The notes beneath the pieces are model-generated. The model worked only from the letters and a program-made list of their open reading frames with translations, did no database searches and was not told the DNA's origin. 64,000 nt of DNA from Dryococelus australis (taxonomy: Eukaryota; Arthropoda; Insecta; Phasmatodea; Phasmatidae). The translations under genes and the position numbers were made by a program. Below, in pieces: positions 47,528-61,752 of the stretch (position 1 is its first letter; the number at the start of each line of letters is the position of its first letter). Location: NCBI GenBank assembly GCA_029891345.1, contig CM057002.1:60874777-60938776 (forward strand), given 5' to 3'.

Positions 47528-47705
47528 GAGCGAGGTGGCGCAGTGGTAACTTACTGGACTCGCATTCTGGAGAACCCGGATTCGATTCCCGGTCCAGCCA
47601 TCCTGATTTTCAGGTTTTCCATGGTTTCTCGAAATCATTCCAGGCGAATTTTGCGGGTCCCAAACCAAGGCCATGGCCGATTCCTTCCCCAGTCCCTCTT
47701 CCTTG
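47528..47705 (+). mobile_element. tRNA-derived SINE (family 4), plus
   Basis: Head GAGGTGGCGCAGTGGTAACT (A-box-like) and GGATTCGATTCCCGGTCC (B box), then a unique body with CCATGGTTTCTCGAAATCAT and CAAACCAAGGCCATGGCCGA. A tRNA-like cloverleaf is not complete, so I do not call a tRNA gene. Confidence 0.65.
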
Positions 47706-48589
47706 CGCAACTTGCACCGTCTCTAATGATCTCGCTGTCAGCTACCTACTGACAAAGAGTATGTTTCTGCGCACTCTGTTTCCCGTAGCATACCCGTTTA
47801 ATGCATGGATGATTTTGAATTCTATTCAGTCGATTGGTTGTTAAGGTCTGTCCCAATCTCTTCTCAGTTATAGGTTAAGTATAGGTATACTTAGAGAGCC
47901 AGTTGTTGTCCCAGTAGTTGGCCATGGTTGCCCAATCCCTCTCTGCCGCTATGCATGTATCCCAACATTTAGGCGTAAGGGGTTCGCCCTGAGACGCAAT
48001 TAGGTCCAGATCCTACCTCAGACGTGCATCTGACACTTAGAATTAGAGTAAATTAGGGGGAAAATCAGATAACACACAAATAAAATTACGCACAAAAATA
48101 TTAATTTACGCACAAAAATACGAATTTTCTATATCGTACATTGTCAGTAGTTACTATGAATCCTAAATCATGACGTGAAATGAATACGATATTACGACGC
48201 GAAAACGAAAAATTCCTGCAACAGGGTCGAAAGCGAGCCTTTAACATTCAGTTTAGGTAGAAAGTGTCTTACATATTTCCCACTTGATATTGCAAAACGA
48301 GTCAGTCGAATTCCGCCGCATTCTATATAAGATAGTAAGTAGTCGCTGTTCAAACCTTACGATCAAATGCAACTTTCACGAGGCTGACATAGTAAGATTG
48401 AAGTCCTGCTTCAAGTCTGACACACGTGTCAATTAGCAAACTCAAGCAATATTTTGTGAGAACACCTGTCCTGCCAAAGACTGTCCTGCCTGGACGATTT
48501 ATTTTTCGTCCCGTCAGCTGGTGAAATGTGTGATATCTACAATTTTCTGGAGTGCGATTAAAGGCTGCTAATATGGGGTTGGCGGGTTT

Positions 48590-48702
48590 ACAGAACTACA
48601 TGATGTTTGTTTACAGAACTACACGACGTTTGTTTACAGAACTACAAGACGTTTGTTTACAAAACTACCAGACGTTTGTTTACAGAACTACAAGACGTTA
48701 AT
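48590..48702 (+). repeat. 23-bp tandem array, about 5 copies
   Basis: The unit ACAGAACTACAAGACGTTTG plus TTT starts at 48590, 48613, 48636, 48659 and 48682. Confidence 0.95.
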
Positions 48703-50309
<1,607 letters not shown>

Positions 50310-51310
50310 CTTTACTTTTATATATGCGAAATGACAGAAATATGACAGTTTGCAATATTATGTCCTCTGAACTCTTTCACTGTATTCATTGCAATTTCTT
50401 GTAAATCATTAAAAAAGTTTAGGCCCAAACGTAATACCACGAAGGCTTCCATTTTTAATTTTCGTGACTTTATTTTAGGCGTAAGACAAGAAGAAATAGA
50501 ACTGTGGAACGAACAGCTGATTCGGCAGAACAAGTGCAACAAAGTAATCTAACGGAAACTCCATTTTAGCGTGTATTCCTGGGTACTTCCCTTTATTAAA
50601 GAGAAAATATCGTCGTCACGGTTCTCTTCGTCTACTTCCTTGCAATGCACTTCCAAGAAGCGCAGTTCTTTTCGACTGCACTCTACCGATGGTAATTTAT
50701 TTTACCAATATTTCCTAGTTTGTTCTGCGTGGGACGACTTCCTGCCATCTCTTTTCTTGTACCACTGTCTACTTTCGTTTTATTTATTGTTGCTAGAATA
50801 CAGAATGTTCCAGAAATATATTTGCAACTTTGATCACATATATATTTTGGAAACTGTAAACGACAGGGAGGAGCGGTTTATTGCATTTTTTGGCTACATG
50901 ACTTATATGCCAGGTGACTTTTAGGCCAAGTTACTTTTCGCGATACGATTTTTTTATATATATATTTTAATTGTATGCTAAATGACATTTAGGCAAAGTG
51001 ATTCATCGGTCAAGTGATGCGCTCCCTGCCTGCCATTCCAGGAATAACTCTTTGAACCCAATAGCAGTTAAAGATTCGAAAATTAATGTTACAATGTTTC
51101 TTAGAAGCCAGAGTGAAGCAGAGATATCTCTCCAGCAGGAACTTATCGATATCGCGCCTTGAAATCGCTGGCGAAAAAGGCAGCGCGACCCCAGCCGTAC
51201 AGCAAATATATGGGTCACGTCAGAAGTCAGAGACGCAGGACGAGCAGTCGCAACGACACAGTGTCAGGCGCTGATTGGACGGGGGAAATCCCCCCCCCCC
51301 CCTCCATCCT

Positions 51311-51346
51311 TATATTCTAACACACCACGTAGTTCTGACCAGTCGT
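51311..51346 (+). promoter_or_regulatory. Candidate core promoter (TATA plus initiator)
   Basis: TATATTCTAA at 51311 is followed 30 bp later by CCAGTCG (A at 51341), close to the arthropod initiator TCAGTY. A GATTGG (reverse CCAAT) lies upstream near 51272. No coding sequence follows in the window before the MITE at 51401. Chance is quite possible. Confidence 0.25.
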
Positions 51347-51400
51347 TTCGCCGAGCCGCTGCGAGCGAGCCCAAGTGAGATAGCGAGTAAAACAGGCTGC

Positions 51401-51810
51401 AGGCTGTCCGCGATAAATGTGAGCCCTTTCGAAACACCTGTTTGAGTTCTACTTGTGTTCACATTGTGTATTCTTTCGCCACGTGTAAAATTAGAATTCC
51501 GTGGACCCCGATCACCGTATTCGTGCGTTGGTCAAGTGAAACCGTGGAATTGTTAGAAAAGTAAATATTTTATAAATTTGCTCGTTCTTACGCCTATATG
51601 AATTTTAAAAAACCACAAAGAAATGATATGATTTCAGTAATCACAAATGTTTACCTGACTATTTTTATTCAAAGTTAGGAGATGGAACTATTTTTCCTGC
51701 TGTCGCGCAAACTTTACTGGGCGTACACAGGGGCCGGTCAATGATCCCGCTAAAATACGTGCAGGCAGAGGCACAGGCTCTATTCAAAGGTTGCTTTCAA
51801 AAGCGCTTAT
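51401..51810 (+). mobile_element. MITE, 420-bp class, 3' TIR lost
   Basis: Begins AGGCTGTCCGCGATAAATGT and carries the usual interior. Its right end stops at CAAAAGCGCTTAT, directly joined to the next copy. Confidence 0.7.
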
Positions 51811-51811
51811 T

Positions 51812-52239
51812 GGTTATTCGCGGTAAAATGAGCACTTTTGAAAGCGCTGCTCAAGATCTACTTGTACGCACGTTGTGTATTTTCCCACCTTATGTAACAT
51901 TAACATTGCCATGGGCCTCATCACATTATTCATGCGTCGGTCAGGTGAAACTCGGAAATTATTAGAAAAGTAAATATTTTACAAATCTGGTAATTTTTAC
52001 ACTCCGGTGCAGTAAAAAAAAAATAGGAAGCATAAAAAAATTGTTTAAGTTATCACAAACGGACACCTAACACTTTTTCATTTCACGTTAATATGTGAAA
52101 CTACTTTCCAATCATCGTTACCAACTTTATTGGGCGCATGTCACTCAGTGCGCACGTTAAAATATATGCAGGTAGGAACAGTGACGTTTTTCTAAAGTTG
52201 GTTTTAAAAAGTGCTCACTGTATCGTGAACCGCCTTTAG
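51812..52239 (+). mobile_element. MITE, 420-bp class, head-to-tail with the previous copy
   Basis: Begins GGTTATTCGCGGTAAAATGA and ends AAGTGCTCACTGTATCGTGA then ACCGCCT. Same orientation as 51401. Confidence 0.75.
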
Positions 52240-53335
52240 TTAATCGTTACCAGCCTCTACGAGAAACAGAAAAGGCTTCTGATTCTTATGGGGCCCAGTT
52301 TTTCGCGAAATGATTCCGCGACTTATTTCACTCCTAAATAGTTCAATTCAGAAACTATTTTTGTGATTGGATGATTCTAATCTTCACGCCGCATCTTAGG
52401 TGTCTGCCCGCGAATATAGACGTTAAGCGTCGGGGCAGCTGTACCTATCCAACCCAGTATGCCCAATTGTTGTACACAACGTACACGAAGATTGTTTTTA
52501 CCGGTGTTGTACTCCGCTAGGCTCAATGCCCATGCTTCTTCTCTGTTTTTGACTGTTTCGTAAATCGTGCAGCTGGTATAGGCCTAGGTCATGAATGGTT
52601 CACATTGATGTAGGTATATAGACGAACACAGCGCTTGTGATAACGAAAGAAGTGCTGTGTCAGGCTAAATTTGGAGACCCAAGAGTTACGAGTTTGGACC
52701 TTACGCGCAAAGGCCCAAACTTGGTTCGGACAACCAAACTCACCCGACGATTGTTGTCTTCTACGAAAATCAGCTGTGCCCAGATTGACAAAGGTGTTTC
52801 TAGAAACATTCAATTCAAGTCACAACGACACACGATTTTATAGTATAGACAAACTTGAAATCGGTGCTCGTGAATCCCTTTCATTTTTTTTTTGTCACTA
52901 GGCTACCGTTATTATAGTAATTGAAACTGGGCATTCGTACAAACTAATTTTCCTCACCATGCATGCCTTATACGTAGGCTTATACCGTGCATGCATTTTT
53001 TTTTGTTTCTCTTAAAAACGAATTTTTTATCTTTTATATATAATATTGAAATAAAAATATTACGTAAAATACAAATTCCTGTGTAGCTGTTGTATTATAT
53101 GTGACACACTATGTACTTAAGAGTTAAGCAGAAAAATGCTGTTTCGGCTTAGGAACAGCACGAAACAAAGCAATGCATATTGCAACACATTAAGTAATAA
53201 AATTAACTAGCTCTGACAGTGTATTCTGATTGGGCCAGTCCGGTGAGAATATGTCTTCTCTCAAAAGCACCCGGCTGGTAACCAAAGGAACATTACAAGT
53301 TGTTGTGATTCAGTAAGGGTGGACAAACCTAAGCT
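52240..53335. other. Nothing recognised
   Basis: Short open frames only, overlapping on both strands. No repeats noted. Confidence 0.5.
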
Positions 53336-53926
53336 GTAAAAAAATGGAGTTAAAATTCCGTTATATATAAGGGAAGCTAATTACCTCTACATGTAAGGTA
53401 AAATTGCCTATTAAGCAGAGAGTAAATTGACATAACAAGTTAAGTACTATTCCCTTATCGTACGGAAAAAATACCTGTCAAAAATTGGGTTTGTGGGGGG
53501 GGGGGGGGTCCCATACAAGTAAGGAAAAATTAACTATATTGTAAAATAAATCTATATTTAAAAATATAACAATATCCCGGAGTATTAGTTCTGTTAATTA
53601 TTCTTATTACTGACATCCTCTGACGAATAGTAACCGAAAGCTTAACACTATAATCCTCGACACTTGCTGGCGGGTGGGCGCGAACCATTGTTCTCTATCC
53701 CGATAGGCCGATGCACTATAACAGCGTGACTGCATCAGTGAATATTAGCGTGTTAAAGGAATGTTTCTTCCCCCATGTATGGGATTTTCCTCTATCATGT
53801 ACGTGAAATTTACTCCAGAGTGCGGTAATTTCACCTTACCTGTAAGGAAAACTGTGTTCTCCCCTCAAGTTTGCGAATATTACCTTACACTTGTCAGGTA
53901 CATTTTACCATTATTTTTTACAGTGT
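53336..53926. mobile_element. TIR element, short copy (about 590 bp)
   Basis: The ends CTGTAAAAAAATGGAGTTAA and ATTATTTTTTACAGTG match those of the 2.3-kb copy at 16107. The interior holds GTAAGGTAAAATT-type repeats near both ends, a 15-20 base G run (about 53487) and a tRNA-like B box GGTTCGCGCCC on the minus strand (near 53680). Confidence 0.7.
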
Positions 53927-53994
53927 AGCGAACTGCAGCGACGCGTCGGTATCCGGGCGAGGCGAAGAACTAAAACACATTACAGCAGTAATCG

Positions 53995-54220
53995 TTTATA
54001 AAATACTAGCGGACCCGACAGACGTTGTCCTGAACATATGTCTTAAATCTCTCCCCCTATCTCTCCCCCTCTCACTCCTCCTCTCTTTACCGAATTGTGA
54101 ATCTAAACTATTCTCGAATCCACTTGAACACAAACAAAAAATTTCATCAAAATCGGTCCAGCCGTTTAGGAGGAGTTCAGTGACATACACACGCACAGAA
54201 GAATTATATATATATAAAGA
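53995..54220 (+). repeat. Dispersed insect repeat ('ACTAGCGGACCC...TCAAAATCGGTCC')
   Basis: TACTAGCGGACCCGACAGAC opens it, and ATCAAAATCGGTCCAGCCGT then a TA tail close it. From memory, this pairing is frequent in insect genomes as a LINE/SINE 3' region. It encodes no protein here. Confidence 0.5.
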
Positions 54221-54495
54221 TAGCAGCGAAGCACCAGAGTATCCCCCCTCCCGACGGCACGGTATTTCGAACTATGCCACCGGAAACTATATAATACTTG
54301 GCAACACTTCGGCTGTCTGTGGACCCACACTGCGATGAAGCCATCAAGATGCAGTTTGGCGTGCCGCTCATCGCCTTCCGACTCAACACTCAGCCTCCGG
54401 CGACTTTATCATTTAGATTAGACATGTACTGTTTTGAGTAGGACCTTCCTCGCCAATACCTTATACTTATTGTATCTTAAAAATTATTATATTAA

Positions 54496-54770
54496 ATACT
54501 AGCTGTTACCCGCTCTTTCACCCGCGTGCACAACTTAAACCTTAATTATAATGACCAAGTGCTCTATCTTAATTGTTGGTGGCATATTTTATATATTCCC
54601 TAAGATACTATTCGTTTTTCCGGGATGAAAATTACCCTATGTGCTAATCCAGAATATAATCTACCCCTGTATCAAATTTCATACAAATCTGTCCAGCCGT
54701 TACGACACGTTGAGTAACAGACAAACATACAAACTTTCTCATTTATAATATTATTAGGACGTATTCTGTA
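54496..54770 (+). repeat. Dispersed insect repeat ('TACTAGCTGTTACCCGC')
   Basis: Begins TACTAGCTGTTACCCGC and ends with CAAATCTGTCCAGCCGTTAC, AGACAAACATACAAACTTTC and ATAATATTATTAGGAC. This layout is common among insect retroposon 3' ends. The exact family is not assignable by eye. Confidence 0.55.
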
Positions 54771-55756
54771 TTCATAATTAACTTAAGTTCTTCCCACGTA
54801 ATAGCATAAACCTTCCCAAGACACTAGTATAAAATTTTAAAACCATAAAAGTGTGTTCATAGAATATATTGAATTTTATCAAGCGCGTAGAACTTGTCGC
54901 GACAAACAGGTGGCCGTACCAGTTCATAGTATCTCGATGCACCGACAGTAAAGATAAAGCAGCAGTCGAGGCCATGTATGAATCACCTGGCGTATTGCTA
55001 ATGTCGTCAAAGCGTATATTGATTACCTCTGTCTCTCACACACCCTCTCTTATCTCTCGCCTGCTCTTTTAGATGCGAGAGAGATAATTGCTAAGCTGTC
55101 AATACTAGGAAGCTGAACTTGTGTACGACAAATAAAGCGTTTAATGGAAATATTTGTTTTTGTTAAAAAAAATTTTTTTTTCAAAAATAAGCCAGGTATT
55201 TGCACACGACAATAAGGCGGATTCCCACCCGTCATCTTGGATCTATCAATTTTTCGCCAAAGCTTCTATTTCAGAATGTGTATTGGAATTTCCCGCATAG
55301 CATATCCTGAATAACAGCTGCCCAATTTTTATCGAACCGCCACAGCTTCAGTACATTTATTAATTTTTAGCTGATAACTGTCGAGGTGGAACTTGTGCTT
55401 TTCTTTCGGACATGTCTAAAGTGTGAACAATAACTTGGTGTTAGTCTTTTTTAATCAACTTTGCTTGGGCAGTCTGATTCCGTTGCAAGTGTAACAATCC
55501 CTAAGAATGGGCCGAACATTAAATTATTAATTAAATATTATTTAAAAAAACAGCAATTGTTTGCGTAGTTCCAAGTCAACCCTATATAAAAATAACGTTT
55601 CAGATAAAATAAATTAATATGAAGTATCTTATAATTGTCCTTGAGTAAATAAAAGTTAGCCTATACAAAAAGATTTTTATAACTGTCGTTAACAGTATTA
55701 TGGAACATTCTTTCAATTAAATGTTTCAGCTAATTGTTTCGTTCTTCATATATCAG

Positions 55757-55929
55757 GCCTCTTTCTTGTTGCTGAGTTGGCTTTTTGTGGGGCTCATTCT
55801 AATTAAGAGTGAACATAGCGATAATTTTATTATGAAAACTTTTAATCGCCATCCAAACAGAAAGTACTTACACATTATCTGTGATGTAGCAGGAAAATCT
55901 TGTAAGTTAAACTGTAAAGTTTCCAGGGT
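55757..55929 (+). other. Possible coding exon with hydrophobic start and three cysteines (unsupported gene)
   Basis: An open frame begins at an ATG (55721) and contains a hydrophobic run ASFLLLSWLFVGLILI. It ends in ICDVAGKSCKLNCKVSR, immediately followed by the strong donor AGG|GTAAGT (55929/55930). TTCTTCATATATCAG just before 55757 is a fair acceptor. The C-x6-C-x3-C spacing is reminiscent of cysteine-stabilised alpha-beta peptides, but six cysteines would be needed and no confident next exon was found. It may be a chance open frame. Confidence 0.25.
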
Positions 55930-57131
55930 AAGTGAGTAGGTAGGCGAGGGTCTAACACAGAAAACGAGCAAGGTACATATAATATGACTAAGACCTTTTT
56001 ACTCGCAAGTTATAATATGCCAGATCTACGTTTTTCATTGTGACTGTGTTCGAGGATGTTGAAAATTAAACACTTTTTACACGAGTCGTCTTTTGTTGCA
56101 CCCTGTGTTGGTTTTATCATTTCGATGACTTAACTACAGTAAAAATCTAAGTACAAACATGAATAAAACAAATAGCAGCAGGCTGTTGGGAGTGCAGCCT
56201 GTAATTCACTGTAGTGCTCGAGATTCAAGAATCTTTCTATTATGCATGACGATATGATAAAATAAAACTCGATTACACTCGCTTGCCACTTTCCTTTTGT
56301 GAAGATGATGTAAGCATATCAGTAACCATTGGATGGTTAGAGATTGGGACAGCCATCTCGCATATGACTCGAGCTGTACGAGCTGTCTCGATATGCGCGC
56401 TACACTCGCTTAGACCATCAGACCTAGTTCACTAAGTAATTTATTCACTCGCTCATACAATCTCAAATTTACCTTGCTTACGATGCTAAGAATTAATAAT
56501 ACAAACCAGCCTACGTGTTGTAGAACACAAATATTTTAACAGCGTACATACTGAATTTGCTGTTGCCTTCTATTTTCCTACAAATCGCGTGCATTTCCTT
56601 TTTTGACGCTCTTCTGGTAGGTTTTAAACGTATAGTCCATTCCCGACTGGAAGAGACGTACGAAAATCAACCTTTGAAAAATCACTCTTAGGCGTAACAT
56701 GCCAACCTGTTGTTTCAATAACCTGTTTTCCACAAATATATAACACTGTGGTTAACTTTAGAGTACTGTATTATTGAGTGAATGAAACTATACCTTAATA
56801 TCTTCTATAACTTGTAATCTTTATTTCGTATTAAATATGAATTAACAACAGCGAGAGCAGCGACGTGATGGCAAAGGCTGGTGAGAAATAGTTCTCAGTT
56901 AAAATATTATTTTGACCTAGTTTTTTTAGTATGCTGTTTGTAAATTAAACGGTGCCTATTGAAATATTCAAATATTTTGGTAGCCCCGATGGCAACATAT
57001 TTCATTTTTACAGTTTAAAATAACAGCGCAAAATATCGTGCGTAAGCCGTAGTGGCACGGTGTTTGTTATATCGAGCGAGGATCGAGGAAGCCAAATGAC
57101 ATCGGCTGGGCGAGGTTTGTCGCTCGCTCTC

Positions 57132-57153
57132 TCCCCCCCCCCCCCCCCCTCCC

Positions 57154-57200
<47 letters not shown>
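57132..57200. repeat. C run followed by (CT)n
   Basis: About 18 C, then CT repeats with a short interruption. Arginine/glutamate- or serine/leucine-rich frames across it are artefacts. Confidence 0.95.
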
Positions 57201-57203
<3 letters not shown>

Positions 57204-58909
57204 GTCTCTCTCACACTCGGGAAGTTTCGCTTTGCCAGTAAGCATTAAAATTGTACATATTTTAAATTGTAGTATATTTCATACTTATTACAGCTAAATA
57301 ATGATTTTTTAAATTTGTAATTTACAACTGAAAAGAGATTTTATGTCTGAATACTAATTTTAATATATTTAGATATGACTGCGGGACGATTTCCATCTGT
57401 GAATTTGGCAGACGTAGCGAGCCATGACATGGCGTGTTGCTTTTTGCCAAACGAAGCGTAAATTCTTCTTCCTCGAAAAAAAATTCAAATTACCCCATCA
57501 TGTTTGTAGACATGTTTTTTAAACCTACTTAGGCCAGTTACGATGTTGTGATAAATATGTGTTTCCGCTGCAGTAATAAATATACTGTTAATGTGTGTGA
57601 AATAGCGTGGTGGTCGTTATTACGCTGGCCTTGTGTGTGTGTGTGTGTGTCCATGTTTTCAAATATTTGATGTGCACTATTTATACGTTTTAACTGTGAA
57701 CTGTGTTTATGATGAAGTTAATTAGTTACATCCGCGTCTGTCTACTTATCACAACGTTGTACCTATTCCCTAGATGTTTGAAACACAGTCGTGTAACGTG
57801 ATTGGCCACAGTCCCAACAAAATACTAAGCCCAGCCTGATAAATTTCAATAAACCTAATAAACAGTAAGTAGCAGTGCATAGAAATATGAGCAGAATAAA
57901 AGTTGCTGTAGGCTTATTTGTGCACATGTTCACCGCTTTCTTTTAAGTTTGTATGGCAACAAATAAGCAACACGAGCTGCGTGTTTGAATGTAATGTGCC
58001 TTTTTCGTTTGACTGGTTGTTCCTTCGTTTTAGTATTTATTCCAACTGAGGCCGTCCTTTTAGAGAAATGGCCCAACACATATCATTAACAAAATGATAA
58101 TTAGTACAGCCCTTTACATCGCAGTTGTAGCAGTGTTAAACACAGTCTCGGCAAAATGTTAAAGTGCATTTCATGTAATGTGCTATGTCGTGGAAAACAA
58201 ATATGTTAATTTAAAACAACCGTAAGAACTATCGTCAATTCAGGCATTTTGAAAACGTCATAAAGCTGACCTAAATAATTTCAGAGGTCTAAACTGTGAA
58301 TATTCGTACGGAATGGTTTTTGGAATATGACAGAATTCTTTGGAAAGCTGTAAACAGTAAACAACACATTTGACAGGTATAAAAGTAGAAGTCACATTTC
58401 AATGTTTATGTTTAGTTGTAGCGAAAGTATACGAACACATGTATACACACAATGGAATGTAAACATTGATTTTGACAGATGCTACATGGCAGTCACATGA
58501 CAATGTTTGTTTGCATTTGGCGGAAGGATACGAAACGGGCCTGCAAGTAGATATTTAGCAGCAATCCGAGAAAGTGTCTTCCAGTGGGGAATGGGATATA
58601 GACTTGTATTTCCTTTCGAAAATCGGCAACTTTTTTTTCTGTGTAATTGTACATAAAAACTACATGTTTAGTTCATCACAGAAACATCTTGGAATTCTAC
58701 GTTTGCAGGAAATGCAGTCTCCGCTACAACTGAATTGTGGTGTAAGGAAAGAGTCCATTATTGACAGGGCCATTTTCTCTCGCTCCTTACCCATTATCTC
58801 ACGGGCGCGTATTGTGTGCCACACAGCCCGCCCTTGGACTCATAGTGTAAGATGGACCTAACAACCAAACAAGGAAATACACAAACGTAAAGATAGTTTG
58901 GCAGTTCGC

Positions 58910-59095
58910 TACGTCGTATCCAACAGCCTTAACATCGGGGTCTTGAAAGCTATATGAGTATGGTTCGGCGCTGGAATGCAAGCGTAGAGGAAACGGGAGA
59001 CCCCCGAGGAAACCCTCCAACCAAGGCATTGTCCCGTACGATTTCTACGTCAAAAAATATGGGGAGCAACCCTGCCACTAAACGAACCCGGTTCT
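58910..59095 (-). mobile_element. Diverged tRNA-derived SINE (family 1), minus
   Basis: The minus strand reads GAACCGGGTTCGTTTAGTGG (B-box area), GGGACAATGCCTTGG and TTGCATTCCAGCGCC. It is more diverged than the other family-1 copies and 5'-truncated. Confidence 0.6.
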
Positions 59096-59604
59096 TTAAC
59101 AGGAAAGGGATTTATTTATATGAACGTTAAAAAATTATGTTGACAAATAATTTCAAACTTTTTTCTACAACACGCCAAACAGAAAAAAAAATCTATAGTT
59201 CGCTTGTTTTTATGTACGTATACTATGAGAAATTCAGCAGAACGTCAGTTCTCAATTTAAAAAAAAAAAAAAACAAATACTAGATCAGGTTATTACGATG
59301 GTTTGACTGCACTGTGTCCATTGCCGACTATGAGACTAAATAAACACACACAGACTCAGCAAGACGAAAACGAAAAAAACATTTTACAACACCATAGACA
59401 GATAATTAGGAAAAGCTGTTTCCTTGTCAATAGAATAGCCACTGTAGTTATTCCATGAGTTAAAGGACTTTCAGAAAAAAAATGCGGAGAATGGCTAAGA
59501 AACACAACATAAGCACCGCTTTCAAATCTTCTAGAACAATAAAAACAATACTAACAAATGTAAAACCCGCCAGTGATCAACAACATACACTGGAATGTAT
59601 TTAA

Positions 59605-60019
59605 AGGCTGTTCGCGATAAAGTGAGCACTTAAAATCAACCTTAGAGATAAAAAAGTCACTGTCACTGCTTGCACCACTAACTGGTGCACTGAGTGACAT
59701 TCACCCAGTAAAGTTGGTAATGATGGATGGAAAATAGTTCCAAAATCTAACGTCGAATAAAAAGTGTTGAGAATCATTTCTGACAACTTAAATTATTTAT
59801 TTTTTTTTCAGTTTTTTAATGCATCAGTGTGACAAAATTAGCATATTTATAAAATATTTGCTTTTCTAATAATTTTACAGTTTCACTTGACCTACGAATG
59901 AGCAAAGTGATGATGCCCTTGGCAATGTTAATTTTACATAAGGTGGAATAATACACAACGTGCATACAAGTAGATCTTAAACAGGGCTTCCAAAAGTGCT
60001 CATTTTACCGTGAACAGTC
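59605..60019 (-). mobile_element. MITE, 420-bp class
   Basis: Left AGGCTGTTCGCGATAAAGTG. Right AAAGTGCTCATTTTACCGTG then AACAGTC. The interior is reversed relative to 62737. Confidence 0.8.
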
Positions 60020-60024
60020 GATAT

Positions 60025-60560
60025 CAAATTATTTGTCTGTGCGGCAGTGTACACATAAGGGAAACAGGCCGGTCATTATCCATCCGTGTCAAGGAACACA
60101 AGAAGGACACCAAGAAGTGTGAAAGAAAAATCCAAACTAGCTTAACACGCCTAGTCAAATAATCATAAGATTATGTGGAAAAATTCTGCGCCCATAGCCA
60201 AAGAGCAGAATTGGGGGGGGGGGGGGGGGGAGGGATTAAAGAATTGGCTTTCATCAATTGCAATAGTAATGTCATACGTCAACAGAGCGTAGAATTAAAA
60301 GCTAATATGTACAAAATGAATCATTCCTCTTCAAAACAGACCTGGATTTCCACTCCATAGTACCTACATCCCATAGGCTGCCTCTCGGCCCAATCAGCAA
60401 GCTCTCTCCCAAGCACCACCAATCAGAGACTACCTGCCCTCCAGTTGGTGGGCTCGGAAGAAAGCCATAATCGTATGTAAACTCCCTGTTTCCCACCTCA
60501 ACTCTGTTTACTGCGATTGTTCTTCCAGTATTTCACCCGGAGAAAGGGACAGAATCCAAA
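60025..60560 (+). pseudogene. Possible GIY-YIG endonuclease remnant (Penelope-like)
   Basis: 60060-60160 translates to ETGRSLSIRVKEHKKDTKK, the conserved middle of GIY-YIG domains (TGRSL...R..EH) as found at the C-terminus of Penelope-like retroelements. The tyrosine motif before it is not readable. A 17-base G run at 60213 and several stops follow. A looser open stretch reaches about 60560. The reverse transcriptase is not visible, so the class is inferred from a single motif. Confidence 0.4.
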
Positions 60561-61504
60561 CCCCGAAACTTCGTGAAGACTTAATTATTTCTTTGTGGCT
60601 CTGTGTACTGTGTTGGTTTATCTCTCTGGTTATTTTTTTTCGTAGTGTTGATTTATTTGGTTTTATAATCCGACAAGGAATACTTTCCGTGACTTGTAAT
60701 TCACCGTGTTTTCGTTTTATTTTCGCATTGTTTTGAATTTTCTTTATTGTTCAGCTGTGAACACTGACATTGGGGCTTTTATTGCTCTGTTTTGTTCACT
60801 TTTGTGATGTTTTGTTTTCGTCATAGTGTTGTCTTTTCTTTTGGTTTGCTTTTGTTGCCTGTCCTGTTTTGCAATAATAAGTCGTTCGTGCGTCTTTTTG
60901 TCGTTTCAATATTCTATTGGCAAGGAAACCGCTTTCCCTAATTAGCTGTCTGTGGTGTTGTAATAACACGAACTCACCATTGCCATTAAACTTCAAATAT
61001 AAAAGTACTAGATCAGTTTTAAAAATAGATCAAGATTAAACATTAAAGTTTTTATTATTTTTTATAAATAAATAACTACTAAATAAGTTAATCCAATTAT
61101 TAAAAAAAAATTAAGACACGGAGAGTGGTTTTGCGAACAATGAAAAAAAAAAAAATCATCACAGAAGTGAGAACAGAACAGTTCTGTAAAAGTACTTGAG
61201 GGTGACACCAGCTACATGCAAGGTCTGCTGATGTTTGATCAGTACTTAGGCTCTACACTCTCGCTGCACACAGCAGGAACCAACAACATCCTCTGAGCCG
61301 GGGTAACAGAACGCATAACGACCCCACACACGTGACGTGAGGGTAAATGCGGAAGTATGTTTCACTTGTTAATATAAAAACTAGATAACAACCCGCTATA
61401 CTCACATACTGCCGTTGAACTTCCATCGATTTTGTGTGCTGAAATCGCTGCCTCATCCGGAATTACCACAGATACGTAAATCGCTGATTCAATTTAGTGC
61501 GTGA
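60561..61504. other. Nothing recognised
   Basis: T-rich to about 60960, then A-rich with poly-A runs near 61101 and 61142. Short frames only. Confidence 0.5.
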
Positions 61505-61752
61505 GTGAAGATATCTGGGAGGCTCTTAGCAGCGAGGTCTTGAGAGCCGATGACGGTGATGAGGCGAGTATGGAACGGTGCCGGAATGAAAGGGCGGAGG
61601 AAACGGGAAATCCTCGAGGAGACACGCCGACCAATCGCATCGTCCGATACGATTCCCACGTGCGAAAATCCAGGAGCGAACTCGCCGGGAATCGAACCGA
61701 GTTCGCCGTGGTGGCAGAAGAGCGCTCTATCCACTGCATCTCCGTGGCTCAT
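61505..61752 (-). mobile_element. tRNA-derived SINE (family 1), minus
   Basis: The minus strand carries a B box GGTTCGATTCCCGGC, then TCCTGGATTTTCGCACG, TCGGACGATGCGATTGG and the tail CATCACCGTCATCGGCTCTC. Confidence 0.8.

Larger units (their letters stand above)
54771..58909. other. Gene-poor stretch with microsatellites
   Basis: Holds the weak exon candidate at 55757-55929, a degenerate foldback-family arm near 56640-56900 (AAAAATCACTCTTAGGCGTAAC, TGGTGAGAAATAGTTCTCA), a C run and CT repeat (57132-57200) and a short GT repeat (57634-57651). Nothing else is recognised. Confidence 0.45.

Noticed and set aside
55970-56060. Downstream CDC-containing frame as the partner of the exon candidate at 55757
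   Set aside because: The phase of the possible acceptor does not fit while keeping the cysteines, and the implied intron would be far shorter than others in the window.
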